A stretch of 6,005 nucleotides of DNA from Bacillota bacterium (GCA_012841735.1 DUUE01000399.1:1-6005), one strand, 5' to 3'; shown: positions 1-5,803, counted from the first letter of the stretch. Numbers and translations: made by a program. The notes: generated by a model not told the origin, from the sequence alone.

Positions 1-179
1 TCATTGGCGTGAAAGAGCCCTACCTCCTGCGCGATACGGAGATGATCGAGCACCACCTCAGTTTAAATGCATTCCGCAAGATCAAGCTTCTCTACAAGTT
101 CCTCCAGGCCAATCCCGCCGTCATGGAGCAATTCAACCGCTATAAGCTGGAGCGTAATAAACTCAGGCGGGGCGATTAG
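1..179 (+). CDS. C-terminal end of an unidentified protein (partial)
   Basis: An open frame enters from the left edge; the first complete codon is at 3 and the TAG stop is at 177-179. It gives 58 residues beginning IGVKEPYLLRD and ending in a basic, charged helix-like tail (KLERNKLRRGD). The codons are natural for a GC-rich clostridial gene, and the frame ends just before a repeat pair, as expected for a true gene end. The residues are mostly helix-forming (FRKIKLLYKFLQANPAVMEQF), with no cysteines, no membrane segment and no motif I recognise. It runs towards the minus-strand operon (convergent) and so is probably not part of it. The product cannot be named from this fragment. Confidence 0.6.
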   Translation, partial: IGVKEPYLLRDTEMIEHHLSLNAFRKIKLLYKFLQANPAVMEQFNRYKLERNKLRRGD

Positions 180-189
180 CGCCGTATTT

Positions 190-253
190 TGGGACAACAA
201 GGTACGTCCCCATTGTCCCACCTGGGACAAAAAGGTACGTCCCCGGTGTCCCA
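190..253. repeat. Tandem pair of 31-bp palindromic (REP-like) repeats
   Basis: Copy 1 is 190-220 and copy 2 is 223-253, separated by CC. They match at 28 of 31 positions. Each starts TGGGACAA or TGGGACAA-like and ends in TGTCCCA, so each can fold on itself, and both share the core GGTACGTCCCC. Within a copy, the 5' GGGAC can pair either with the inner GTCCC or with the terminal GTCCC, giving two alternative hairpins. The pair sits exactly between the stops of two convergent genes, and copy 2 is followed by TTTTGTT on the + strand, so it may double as a transcription end for the leftmost gene. From memory, GGGGACG-containing TGGGACA palindromes are dispersed, often paired, elements in Firmicute and other genomes and are sometimes linked to Y1 (RAYT) transposases. 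No such transposase is in this window. Confidence 0.8.
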
Positions 254-258
254 TTTTG

Positions 259-1008
259 TTAGACGGCGGCTTTTGCACCGGCAATCCGGTAGATTTGTTT
301 TCCCGTTACCGGCGGGCCGGCGGCGTAGATTTCATCCACCTTTAGGCCCCGGGGATCGATGACCCCTTTAACCTGGAAGGAGATCACGTCGGGCGTGATC
401 ACGCTGGCGGCACAGCGGGTCCCCTCCGGCAACTTGAGGGCCGGGACCAGGTAGTCGCCTTTAACCCCCACTCCCGGTATGATTTCCAGCTTGAGCCTGC
501 CGCCGGCATTATAGGCCGCCACCTTGAGGCTCATAAGCCGGGAGTAGATCTGCCCCACATTGGCGGGAAAGTTGGGCTTTCCCCCGGACAGCAGGCGGGT
601 TTTCATGAAGCCGCCCAGGACTTTTAAGAGGGGATATTTCCTTAACGGAGTGACCGATTTTATCTTAATGACCCCGGCGCTCCTGATGCCGGTATAGGCA
701 TTGTAGCGGACCAGGTCGCTGCGGTTAATCCGATCCAGCAGGGGGCCCGACTCCTCGAAACGGTCAAACAAGCCCTCCACCTCAAAATAGTTCAATTTCT
801 GATCCATGACCAGCAGGGTTACCTGCGGGTTCTCCTTCAGGTTCCGGGCTGTCTTCCACAAAAAGAGATTCCCGAAAATAATGTCTCCCCGGTAAAATTC
901 GGTGCAGGTGATCACCACCAGGTTGGGGTTGCCCCGGCTGTCCATGGTGGCAAAAAACTTGGGGTTTAACATGTGGTTCAACAACTCCGCCTGCTTCTCG
1001 CTGAGCAT
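259..1008 (-). CDS. Pyridoxamine 5'-phosphate oxidase-like split-barrel flavoprotein, apparently duplicated
   Basis: The product has 249 residues. The N-terminal part resembles PNPOx-like FMN-binding split barrels: FFATMDSRGNPNLV (18-31), then GDIIFGN (41-47), KTARNLKENPQVTLLVMD (52-69) and FEVEG (75-79). The KTxxNLxxNP pattern is the usual flavin phosphate-contacting segment of this superfamily. Family members with one barrel are often about 130-150 residues; this one is longer, and residues 162-218 (KVAAYNAGG, GDYLVPAL, CAASVITPDVISFQVKGVID) repeat the pattern of 17-82, which suggests two lobes. There is no signal peptide or membrane segment, so it is probably cytoplasmic. The ATG start is preceded by AGGGGG, which lies within the last codons of the activase gene; the two genes are only 2 bases apart, so translation is probably coupled. 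Its role beside a glycyl radical enzyme is unknown. It could be a flavin reductase or oxidase, or a binding protein for the enzyme's substrate, product or cofactor. Family call is fairly sure; function is not. Confidence 0.8.
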   Translation of the reverse strand: MLSEKQAELLNHMLNPKFFATMDSRGNPNLVVITCTEFYRGDIIFGNLFLWKTARNLKENPQVTLLVMDQKLNYFEVEGLFDRFEESGPLLDRINRSDLVRYNAYTGIRSAGVIKIKSVTPLRKYPLLKVLGGFMKTRLLSGGKPNFPANVGQIYSRLMSLKVAAYNAGGRLKLEIIPGVGVKGDYLVPALKLPEGTRCAASVITPDVISFQVKGVIDPRGLKVDEIYAAGPPVTGKQIYRIAGAKAAV

Positions 1009-1010
1009 GG

Positions 1011-1940
1011 CTACACCCCCTGTTCATAATTTGAAACAGTAATATTCCTGACTCCCGATATCTCCATGATCCGGCGCAAATCCATCATCGTGCTCTCCTT
1101 AACCCGCGCGGTGCCTTTAAGGGGAAAATCCAGCTGCAGCTTCTCGTAATCGGCGGCGCAGATGTCGTTGTAGCCCAGGAGATCGATCCGCTCCGCCGCC
1201 GGGAGATTCTCCCTAATAAAGAGGGCCAGGTCCCTGATGTTCTCTGCATCGCCGGTATAGCCGGGGATTACCGGCACCCTGATCCAGACGGGGATGCCGC
1301 TGCGCCCCAGCCAGCAGGCATTTCCCAGGATGAGCCTGTTGGAGACGCCGGTATGGAGGCGGTGCTTCTCCTCGTCAAATATTTTAAGATCGTAGAGCAC
1401 CAGCTGGGCCCGGGGCACTACTTCGCGGAATATCTCCGGGCCGATGTAACCGCAGGTATCCAGGCAGACGTGAACCCCTTCCTCCTGCAGGCGGGGTAAA
1501 ATGTTCAGCAGAAACTCGTGCTGCAGCAGGCACTCTCCCCCCGAGAAGGTGACCCCGCCCCCGGAATTCCGGTAAAAAGGGCGGTCCTGGAGCAGCCTGG
1601 CCAGGAGGTCATCAACGGTGATTTCCTCGCCAATGGCCCGGATGGCCGTGGCCGGACAGACCCTGACGCAGGTCAGGCAGCCCTGGCAATCCGGAGAAAA
1701 GACAATCCCCTTTTCAGTGAAAATCAGGGCTCCCCGGGGGCAGTTTTCCCGGCAGGTGCCGCAGCCGATGCAGCGCAGCCGGTCATGAACAAGATGCACT
1801 TTTAAGCTTAAGCCCTCGGGATTCTGGCACCACCGGCAGGACAGGGGACACCCCTTCATGAATACGGTGGTGCGAATTCCCGGGCCGTCTTCCGTGGACA
1901 TGGTCTGAATGTTAAAGATCGTGGCTGTATCCCGGTTCAT
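1011..1940 (-). CDS. Glycyl radical enzyme activating enzyme (radical SAM, two extra ferredoxin clusters)
   Basis: The product has 309 residues, normal for an activase of this class. It would use S-adenosylmethionine and a 4Fe-4S cluster to abstract hydrogen from the glycine of the partner enzyme encoded just upstream. Visible parts in order: FNIQTMSTEDGPGIRTTVFMKGC with the radical-SAM triad C31-x3-C35-x2-C38; a ferredoxin-like insert with two complete 4Fe-4S motifs (C57, C60, C63, C67 and C85, C88, C91, C95, each ending CP); the SAM-binding GGVTFSGGE (128-136); DTCGY (161-165); and YDLKIFD (183-189), all typical of the family. One deviation: the position after GGE, usually proline, is Cys137. 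The AAGGAG ribosome site overlaps the stop codon of the glycyl radical enzyme gene and is about 10 bases before ATG, so the two genes are co-transcribed. The two-cluster insert is standard for activases of dehydratase- and decarboxylase-type enzymes and is absent from the pyruvate formate-lyase activase. It is cytoplasmic and oxygen-sensitive. Confidence 0.95.
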   Translation of the reverse strand: MNRDTATIFNIQTMSTEDGPGIRTTVFMKGCPLSCRWCQNPEGLSLKVHLVHDRLRCIGCGTCRENCPRGALIFTEKGIVFSPDCQGCLTCVRVCPATAIRAIGEEITVDDLLARLLQDRPFYRNSGGGVTFSGGECLLQHEFLLNILPRLQEEGVHVCLDTCGYIGPEIFREVVPRAQLVLYDLKIFDEEKHRLHTGVSNRLILGNACWLGRSGIPVWIRVPVIPGYTGDAENIRDLALFIRENLPAAERIDLLGYNDICAADYEKLQLDFPLKGTARVKESTMMDLRRIMEISGVRNITVSNYEQGV

Positions 1941-1954
1941 GGTCTGAGTGCTCC

Positions 1955-4330
1955 TTATATGGCATGACTCTCCCTTCTGATGATTTCCTGCTGAATCTCC
2001 GGCCCCAGGTGCACAAAGTAGGCATTATACCCCGTTACCCGCACCAGCAGGTTGGTATATGCGGCCGGGTTCTCCAGGGCCTTGCGCAGCAGGCCGGGAT
2101 CGATCATGTTAACCTGTAAAGCCGATCCCCCAATCTCATGGTATGTCTTCAGAAAAGAGATGAATTTTTCGATATGCTCTTCATCCCGCAAAAAGGAGGG
2201 ATTGAAGCTCATGGTATGGGAGGCCCCGTTGGGAACGGTCTCCAGGCCCAGCTTGCCCACGGAAGCCACGGCGGCGGTTGGCCCCCGGCGGTCCACCCCG
2301 TTGACGCAGCAGACTCCGTTGGAGAGGGCCTGCCCCCGGGCCCGCCCGTCGGGCGAGGACGCCGTGAGGGGAGCATAGGAGATCCAGTAGTTCCAGGAGA
2401 GGTAGCCCGCCCGGAAGCGCCTCCCGGTGGCCGGAGAGGTCCGCTGAAAGACCTTCCGGCTCCAGTAGCTGTTTATTTCCCGGGCCATGCTGTCGGCGTA
2501 ATCGTCGTTGTTGCCGTACTTGGGAGCCCGGTTGATCAGCATCTGCTGCAGCACCTCGTGCCCTTTAAAATCCTCCCGCAGAGCCTCAAGCAGCTGCTCC
2601 ATGGAAACGGCCCGGTCATCGTAGACCAGCTTGCAGACGGCGGTTACCGAGTCTGCCATGGTGGCCATCCCGACCCCCTCAACGGTTATAAACTTGTAAA
2701 CGGCCCCGCCGCGGTTGACATCCAGGGCCTTCTCAATGCAGCCGTCCACCAGCAGGGAGAGGTAAGGCGTGGGGTCGTAGACGCTGCGAATCCGGTCCGC
2801 CTCCGCGGCCAGGTCCATCAAGCGATCCAGGACAAAATCCAGCTGGCGGTAGAAGGCTTTCAGGAAATCTTCCTTTTTATAAAAGCGCCGGGGATCCCCG
2901 GTCCGGGGGCCCACCTGCCTGCCGGTTTGCATGTCTTTCCCGTCGTTAAGGGCCAGCTCCACCGCCTTGGCCAGGTTAACGTTGCAGTCAACGGTGCCCG
3001 AGCGGTCATTGCCCTGCATGGTATTTTCCAGGCAGCCCACGGGAGCGTAATCCCAGACATCTTCCCGGGGCACGCCCTGGAATTCCAGGGCCTTCATGGA
3101 GATCCGGTCGAAGTTGATCAGGAAAGGAGCGCCCTGCGCCTTTTTAATCATGGAGGCCATTTTTTTAAGCAGCTCCGGGGAGGAGTTGCCGTGCAGCCGG
3201 ATGTTGGGCTTGGGCTCGATCAGGTTTATCTCCTCGATGACCTCCAGCATGAGCATGGTCAGATCGTTGGTCAGGTCCTCTCCCCGGGGGCCGCAGCCGC
3301 TCAAGGTAATCAGCTGGCCGAAGCCGGAGTTTATGCCCTGGTTGCGGGCGGCCCGGCCCTGGTAGTCATAGACATAATTGTGCTTAATCCAGAAACAGTG
3401 CAGCAGCTCCTTGGCAAACTCCCGGGTCAGGACGCCTCTCTCCAGGTCTGCCTTGTAGAAGGGATAGAGGTACTGGTCAATCCGCCCGTAGGAAAGCCCG
3501 GCGCCCGGGTAGGACTCAGCGGCCATGATCAGCATGTGGGTGAACCAGAGCGCCTGGAGAGCTTCCCAGAAGCTGCGCGGCTTCTCGTAGGGGACGCGGG
3601 ATACTATTTCCCGCATCCGGCTCAGCTCTTCCCGCCTTCCGGGGTCCTTTTCCTTTTCCAGAATACCCGAAATAACCTCCGCGAAGCGCCGGGAGATGAT
3701 CAGGGGAGCCCCGGTGGAGATTTTCAAAGCGTTGAGGTAAGCCAGCTTCTCCGGCGAGTTCTCCCCGGCCATCCGCTCCGAAACCTGCTCCGCGATGCCC
3801 CGGAAACCGATTTGCAGCACTTTGCGGTAATTCGGTATGAGGTGGCCCGGTATGGCCCCGGTGTTGCCGAGGCCCAGGTCATGGGCTTCGGTCATTTGCT
3901 TAAACCAGCGGTAGGTATCCCTGGCCCAGCGCGCCGCCTCCTTCTTATCGAGATTCTTGGAGAGGGCCGTATTGAAATGGGAGCCGACAATAAGCTCCCC
4001 CTCCAGCACCTGGGCCGGCAAGTGCTTCTCCAGGACCAGGTTGAAAAAGAGAGCCCGCCGCTCCGCTATGGACAGCCGGTAAAAATCCGGCGGCACCTCC
4101 ACTTTTTCGGCCATGGCTTTAACCGTGTGCCTGGTAATTTGCGCAAACAGAAACACTTCCGGTACCACGCCCCAGTTGTACGGGGCGTACAGCTCATCCC
4201 AGGGATCGCCGGTAGAGTAGGCCAGGCATTCGTTGCGGTAGTACTCCCGTTCATAAAAAGACCAGTACTCATCCCTCAGCCTCTGCACACGTGGGCTCAG
4301 GGTGCCGGCTTTCCATACCTGCACAGCCAT
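1955..4330 (-). CDS. Glycyl radical enzyme, uncharacterised dehydratase/decarboxylase-like type
   Basis: The product has 791 residues with the full pyruvate formate-lyase-like fold signature. The thiyl-radical loop is VGCLENTMQGNDRSGT, with catalytic Cys433 and Glu435; the glycyl radical loop is RVTGYNAYF with Gly767. Other family landmarks are GH(162-163), PRSFWEALQALWF (251-263), LSYGRIDQYLYPFY (279-292), NIRLH (376-380), SPDGRARGQALSNG (659-672), GPTAAVASV (683-691), and YTNLLVRV just before the radical loop. The single Cys followed by x-Glu separates it from pyruvate formate-lyase, which has Cys-Cys. By remembered numbering, clostridial glycerol dehydratase has Cys433, Glu435, His164, Ser282, Asp447 and Gly763 in about 787 residues. 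His163 and Ser280 seem to align, but the Asp447 position does not, and the usual GCVEP is GCLEN here. That argues against glycerol, propanediol, choline, hydroxyproline or isethionate chemistry. GCLE occurs in 4-hydroxyphenylacetate decarboxylase, but that enzyme is longer and has a small subunit, absent here. There is no N-terminal microcompartment extension. ATG is preceded by a near-perfect AAGGAGGT. Confidence 0.93.
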   Translation of the reverse strand: MAVQVWKAGTLSPRVQRLRDEYWSFYEREYYRNECLAYSTGDPWDELYAPYNWGVVPEVFLFAQITRHTVKAMAEKVEVPPDFYRLSIAERRALFFNLVLEKHLPAQVLEGELIVGSHFNTALSKNLDKKEAARWARDTYRWFKQMTEAHDLGLGNTGAIPGHLIPNYRKVLQIGFRGIAEQVSERMAGENSPEKLAYLNALKISTGAPLIISRRFAEVISGILEKEKDPGRREELSRMREIVSRVPYEKPRSFWEALQALWFTHMLIMAAESYPGAGLSYGRIDQYLYPFYKADLERGVLTREFAKELLHCFWIKHNYVYDYQGRAARNQGINSGFGQLITLSGCGPRGEDLTNDLTMLMLEVIEEINLIEPKPNIRLHGNSSPELLKKMASMIKKAQGAPFLINFDRISMKALEFQGVPREDVWDYAPVGCLENTMQGNDRSGTVDCNVNLAKAVELALNDGKDMQTGRQVGPRTGDPRRFYKKEDFLKAFYRQLDFVLDRLMDLAAEADRIRSVYDPTPYLSLLVDGCIEKALDVNRGGAVYKFITVEGVGMATMADSVTAVCKLVYDDRAVSMEQLLEALREDFKGHEVLQQMLINRAPKYGNNDDYADSMAREINSYWSRKVFQRTSPATGRRFRAGYLSWNYWISYAPLTASSPDGRARGQALSNGVCCVNGVDRRGPTAAVASVGKLGLETVPNGASHTMSFNPSFLRDEEHIEKFISFLKTYHEIGGSALQVNMIDPGLLRKALENPAAYTNLLVRVTGYNAYFVHLGPEIQQEIIRRESHAI

Positions 4331-4345
4331 CCAGAATACCTCCTT

Positions 4346-4419
4346 CCGGAATATTTAAGAGCAAACCATAACCTTCAACCGGAACATCTCTTCAAGGCAC
4401 GTATCCGACCGGAGTATTT
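4346..4419. promoter_or_regulatory. Three phased CCGGA(A/G) elements upstream of the glycyl radical operon
   Basis: Read on the + strand, CCGGAATATTT (4346-4356), CCGGAACATCT (4379-4389) and CCGGAGTATTT (4409-4419) share the pattern CCGGA-R-Y-AT-Y-T apart from single changes. Their starts are 33 and 30 bp apart, which is about three helical turns each and 63 bp (six turns) overall, so all would face the same side of the DNA. The copy nearest the gene includes the palindrome TTCCGGAA (4344-4351) and touches the ribosome site. The arrangement fits cooperative binding by a transcription factor controlling the operon. No regulator gene is in the window to pair with it, so the identity of the protein is unknown. 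Confidence 0.4.
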
Positions 4420-4434
4420 CATAATTCTCTTAAG

Positions 4435-4463
4435 TATTTAATATTTCGCCACTGTTCCGCCAA
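4435..4463 (-). promoter_or_regulatory. Possible promoter of the glycyl radical operon
   Basis: On the minus strand TTGGCG (4463-4458) is followed after 17 bases by TAAATA (4440-4435). Both are partial matches to the vegetative hexamers TTGACA and TATAAT, with ideal spacing. Transcription would start near 4428, giving a leader of about 100 bases that contains all three CCGGA elements. A second, poorer candidate (TTGAAG with TAAATA next to the ribosome site, spacer about 15) would put the start much closer to the gene. I saw no sigma-54 type GG-N10-GC promoter. Confidence 0.3.
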
Positions 4464-4505
4464 TACCTGTCCTGGAGAAACTGAAGAGGATATATAGGAA
4501 GAGCC

Positions 4506-4557
4506 GGCCAAACTCGCGCCAAGCAGGTTGGCCTGCGATAATAGCAGGAAAATGGCG
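4506..4557. other. Cluster of competing short hairpins
   Basis: GCAGG (4523-4527), CCTGC (4532-4536) and GCAGG (4544-4548) lie in a row with 4- and 7-base spacers, so the middle CCTGC can pair with either flank but not both. Longer-range complements enclose them: GGCCAA (4506-4511) with TTGGCC (4528-4533), and CGCC (4517-4520) with GGCG (4554-4557). There is no U-run on either strand, so it is not an ordinary intrinsic terminator. It lies outside both the expected tRNA transcript and the expected operon transcript. It could be a remnant of a palindromic element or a protein site. Confidence 0.3.
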
Positions 4558-4623
4558 ACCTTATCCCAGGCGCTTACAGGATGACAATATCACAGGCCGA
4601 CAACACAATTGCTCAAAAAAGAC

Positions 4624-4652
4624 TTGTTTTCAACCCCGAAATGTAGTAAAAT
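4624..4652 (+). promoter_or_regulatory. Promoter of the tRNA-Lys gene
   Basis: TTGTTT (4624-4629) and TAAAAT (4647-4652) are separated by exactly 17 bases and lie 11 bases before the mature tRNA 5' end at 4664. This is a good match to a vegetative (sigma-A) promoter with a very short 5' leader to be removed by RNase P. Confidence 0.7.
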
Positions 4653-4663
4653 CCTGATTGCAG

Positions 4664-4739
4664 GGGCCATTAGCTCAGCTGGTAGAGCACCTGACTCTTA
4701 ATCAGGGTGTCCCGGGTTCGAAGCCTGGATGGCCCACCA
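4664..4739 (+). tRNA. tRNA-Lys (anticodon CTT)
   Basis: A 76-base cloverleaf with encoded CCA end. The acceptor stem pairs GGGCCAT (4664-4670) with ATGGCCC (4729-4735), with discriminator A4736 and CCA at 4737-4739. The D arm carries AGCTCAGCTGGTAGAGC; the anticodon stem is CCTGA/TCAGG around loop CTCTTAA, with anticodon CTT at 4697-4699 reading AAG lysine codons. The T arm has the standard TTCGAAG loop, with one G-T wobble in its stem. It is a stand-alone gene with its own promoter and terminator. tRNA 3' ends are common targets of integrases, but no repeated copy of this 3' end and no integrase gene are visible here. Confidence 0.97.
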
Positions 4740-4741
4740 TT

Positions 4742-4779
4742 AAAACCCCGCAAATAAGGGATTTGCGGGGTTTTTTCTT
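4742..4779 (+). terminator. Intrinsic terminator after tRNA-Lys
   Basis: AAAACCCCGCAAAT (4742-4755) pairs perfectly with ATTTGCGGGGTTTT (4761-4774) around the loop AAGGG, followed by a T-rich tail through 4779. It begins 3 bases after the tRNA CCA. The A-run on the left arm gives a short U-run in the opposite direction, so it may also stop transcripts of the minus-strand gene whose stop codon is at 4822-4824. Confidence 0.93.
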
Positions 4780-4821
4780 ATTCCACAGATTAGTATAAAA
4801 ACGAGAGGTTTGGAATTGATT

Positions 4822-5568
4822 TTAAACCAACCAGGGTGACCAGTGCTTTAAAACGTTTTGCCAAAGCTCATGACCATTCCAAGCTTCCCCGGTTTCTTCA
4901 GCCATATCGTTGTAGTTTGGGAGATTAATCCCTATGTAAATATCGATCCAAATCCAGCCGTAACCTTCAATCTGCTCTAATTTTTCCGGTAATTGCTTTA
5001 TTTCAGCCAACCCTTCCAAAGCATACAGAAACCGCTCTGGCTGCACAATGCATTTAAGGGCCCCTCCGTAGTACTTCCAAATGGCCTTATCCCAAGGCAG
5101 ACTACTGGAGTATGGATCAAAGAGTTTCGGGTCGTCTACAACTCCGCCGCTAATTTCCAAGTATGCCGGGAGTCCGCTAGCATTTTGACAAATTAAATCC
5201 AAGGCAGCTTGTACTTTTCCGTTTCCCATGTCTTTTATAAACGAATGCCAGCACCACTCATGACTCATAATAAAGCTATGGCCTTTCCGTGATAAAAAAC
5301 TGGCCATTGCTTTCGCATCAAGACCCTTTTCTACGTTCAAGCCGAAAAAAATTTCCCCTGAATCCTGCTTAAAAACAGTAATTTTACCGTGATTGTAGGC
5401 CGGCCAAGTGGTCGACGGCGTTATCCACCATAGCGTGTTTTCCGGTTTATACGGGTTCCACGGGCGTAGGGTAAATCTTTTGCCCTTCTGTTGAGGGATG
5501 GCTTTATGTATATCCATAACCGCTTTTCTAACATTTGGGTAACAACAATACGGTGCTTGTTCTGTCAT
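4822..5568 (-). CDS. Tryptophan-rich protein of unknown function
   Basis: I do not recognise this protein. From the ATG at 5568 it has 248 residues. A GTG three codons upstream (5577) is in frame, but it lies inside the ribosome site GGAGAAAGGGG (5587-5577), which is 8 bases before the ATG, so the ATG is preferred. The sequence is globular-looking, without signal peptide or membrane segment, and is unusually rich in tryptophan (about 14, for example LWW, EWCWH, GWIWIDI and HWSPW at the C-terminus). Acidic and aromatic blocks such as ISGGVVDDPKLFDPYSSSLPWD recur through the middle. No catalytic motif is apparent; HEWCWHSF could bind metal, but that is a guess. The gene is visibly more AT-rich than the operon to its left and lies directly behind a tRNA terminator, which may mean it was acquired horizontally. 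No convincing promoter is visible just upstream, where degenerate repeats lie. Confidence 0.85.
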   Translation of the reverse strand: MTEQAPYCCYPNVRKAVMDIHKAIPQQKGKRFTLRPWNPYKPENTLWWITPSTTWPAYNHGKITVFKQDSGEIFFGLNVEKGLDAKAMASFLSRKGHSFIMSHEWCWHSFIKDMGNGKVQAALDLICQNASGLPAYLEISGGVVDDPKLFDPYSSSLPWDKAIWKYYGGALKCIVQPERFLYALEGLAEIKQLPEKLEQIEGYGWIWIDIYIGINLPNYNDMAEETGEAWNGHELWQNVLKHWSPWLV

Positions 5569-5576
5569 TTTAAACA

Positions 5577-5587
5577 CCCCTTTCTCC
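5577..5587 (-). promoter_or_regulatory. Ribosome binding site that decides the start of the Trp-rich protein
   Basis: The minus strand reads GGAGAAAGGGG here, followed by TGTTTAAA and then ATG at 5568. The spacing of 8 is ideal for the ATG, while the alternative GTG at 5577-5575 overlaps this site and cannot use it. Confidence 0.75.
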
Positions 5588-5619
5588 GATTCGTCAGGTA
5601 GTCAACCATTTCCTTCTTT

Positions 5620-5760
5620 GAGATCCGGAGATCCTTCGCTTCGCTCAGGAGGACAGAAAAAGAACAGACGGACTAAAATAAGATCAGGAGGATTGAAAAA
5701 AGACAAGACAAACAGAAAAGAACAACGTGTCATAAAAATAAAGCTCAGGATGACTGAAAG
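5620..5760. repeat. Degenerate A/G-rich tandem repeats with a CCTTCGCTTCGCTCAGGA core
   Basis: GAGATCC occurs twice in tandem (5620-5626 and 5628-5634). It leads into CCTTCGCTTCGCTCAGGA, an imperfect hairpin (TCCT pairing AGGA, GC pairing GC). The module (G)CTCAGGA or GATCAGGA followed by an A-rich purine run recurs at 5643, 5682 and 5743; the last two are preceded by similar TAAAATAAG-type sequence. From memory, GATCCTTCGCTTCGCTCAGGATGACA-like elements are dispersed noncoding repeats in many bacterial genomes; translated on the other strand they give the familiar spurious peptide ERSEGSP. Open frames through here on both strands are therefore not genes. Confidence 0.6.
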
Positions 5761-5764
5761 AACA

Positions 5765-5803
5765 AAAAGAACAGACAACAACATAAAGGCTGCCTGTTCT
5801 TTT
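5765..5803. repeat. 10-bp perfect inverted repeat
   Basis: AAAAGAACAG (5765-5774) is the exact complement of CTGTTCTTTT (5794-5803), with 19 bases between. It lies at the end of the degenerate repeat block and about 20 bases beyond the stop of the small cysteine-rich gene. For that minus-strand gene it could act as a weak transcription end or RNA-stabilising hairpin; the stem is AT-rich and its effect is uncertain. Confidence 0.5.

Larger units (their letters stand above)
4331..4663. other. Divergent intergenic region between operon and tRNA gene
   Basis: This 333-base stretch carries no credible gene. It separates the minus-strand operon from the plus-strand tRNA. From left to right it holds the operon's ribosome site (RBS complement near 4340-4347), three CCGGA-type elements (4346-4419), an AT-rich block with promoter-like hexamers (4421-4463), a cluster of short inverted repeats (4506-4557), and the tRNA promoter (4624-4652). 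The part 4464-4505 and the part 4558-4620 show nothing I can name. Confidence 0.7.

Noticed and set aside
190..253. A CRISPR array
   Set aside because: Only two units with a 2-base spacer. The repeats are palindromic mobile-type elements, not repeat-spacer units.
4372..4426. A 15-residue upstream frame (MKYSGRIRALKRCSG) in the leader of the glycyl radical operon
   Set aside because: Its ribosome site is weak and it overlaps the repeated CCGGA elements, so a chance frame is more likely.
2138..4441. A 767-codon open frame on the + strand across the glycyl radical enzyme gene
   Set aside because: It is the antisense shadow of a well-recognised gene. Its composition (Gly, Val, His, Gln, Pro-rich, with no motif) is typical of the complement of GC-rich coding DNA.
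4581..4646. A 21-residue + strand frame ending just before the tRNA
   Set aside because: No proper ribosome site, and it overlaps the tRNA promoter hexamers.
5601..5606. TTGACT on the minus strand as a -35 box for the Trp-rich gene
   Set aside because: No -10-like sequence lies 16-18 bases downstream; that stretch is the ribosome site.
5565..5609. A 14-residue leader-like frame (MVDYLTNRRKGCLK) whose TGA overlaps the ATG of the Trp-rich protein
   Set aside because: The ATGA overlap is suggestive of coupling, but the ribosome site is almost touching its ATG and the frame is too short to support without comparison.
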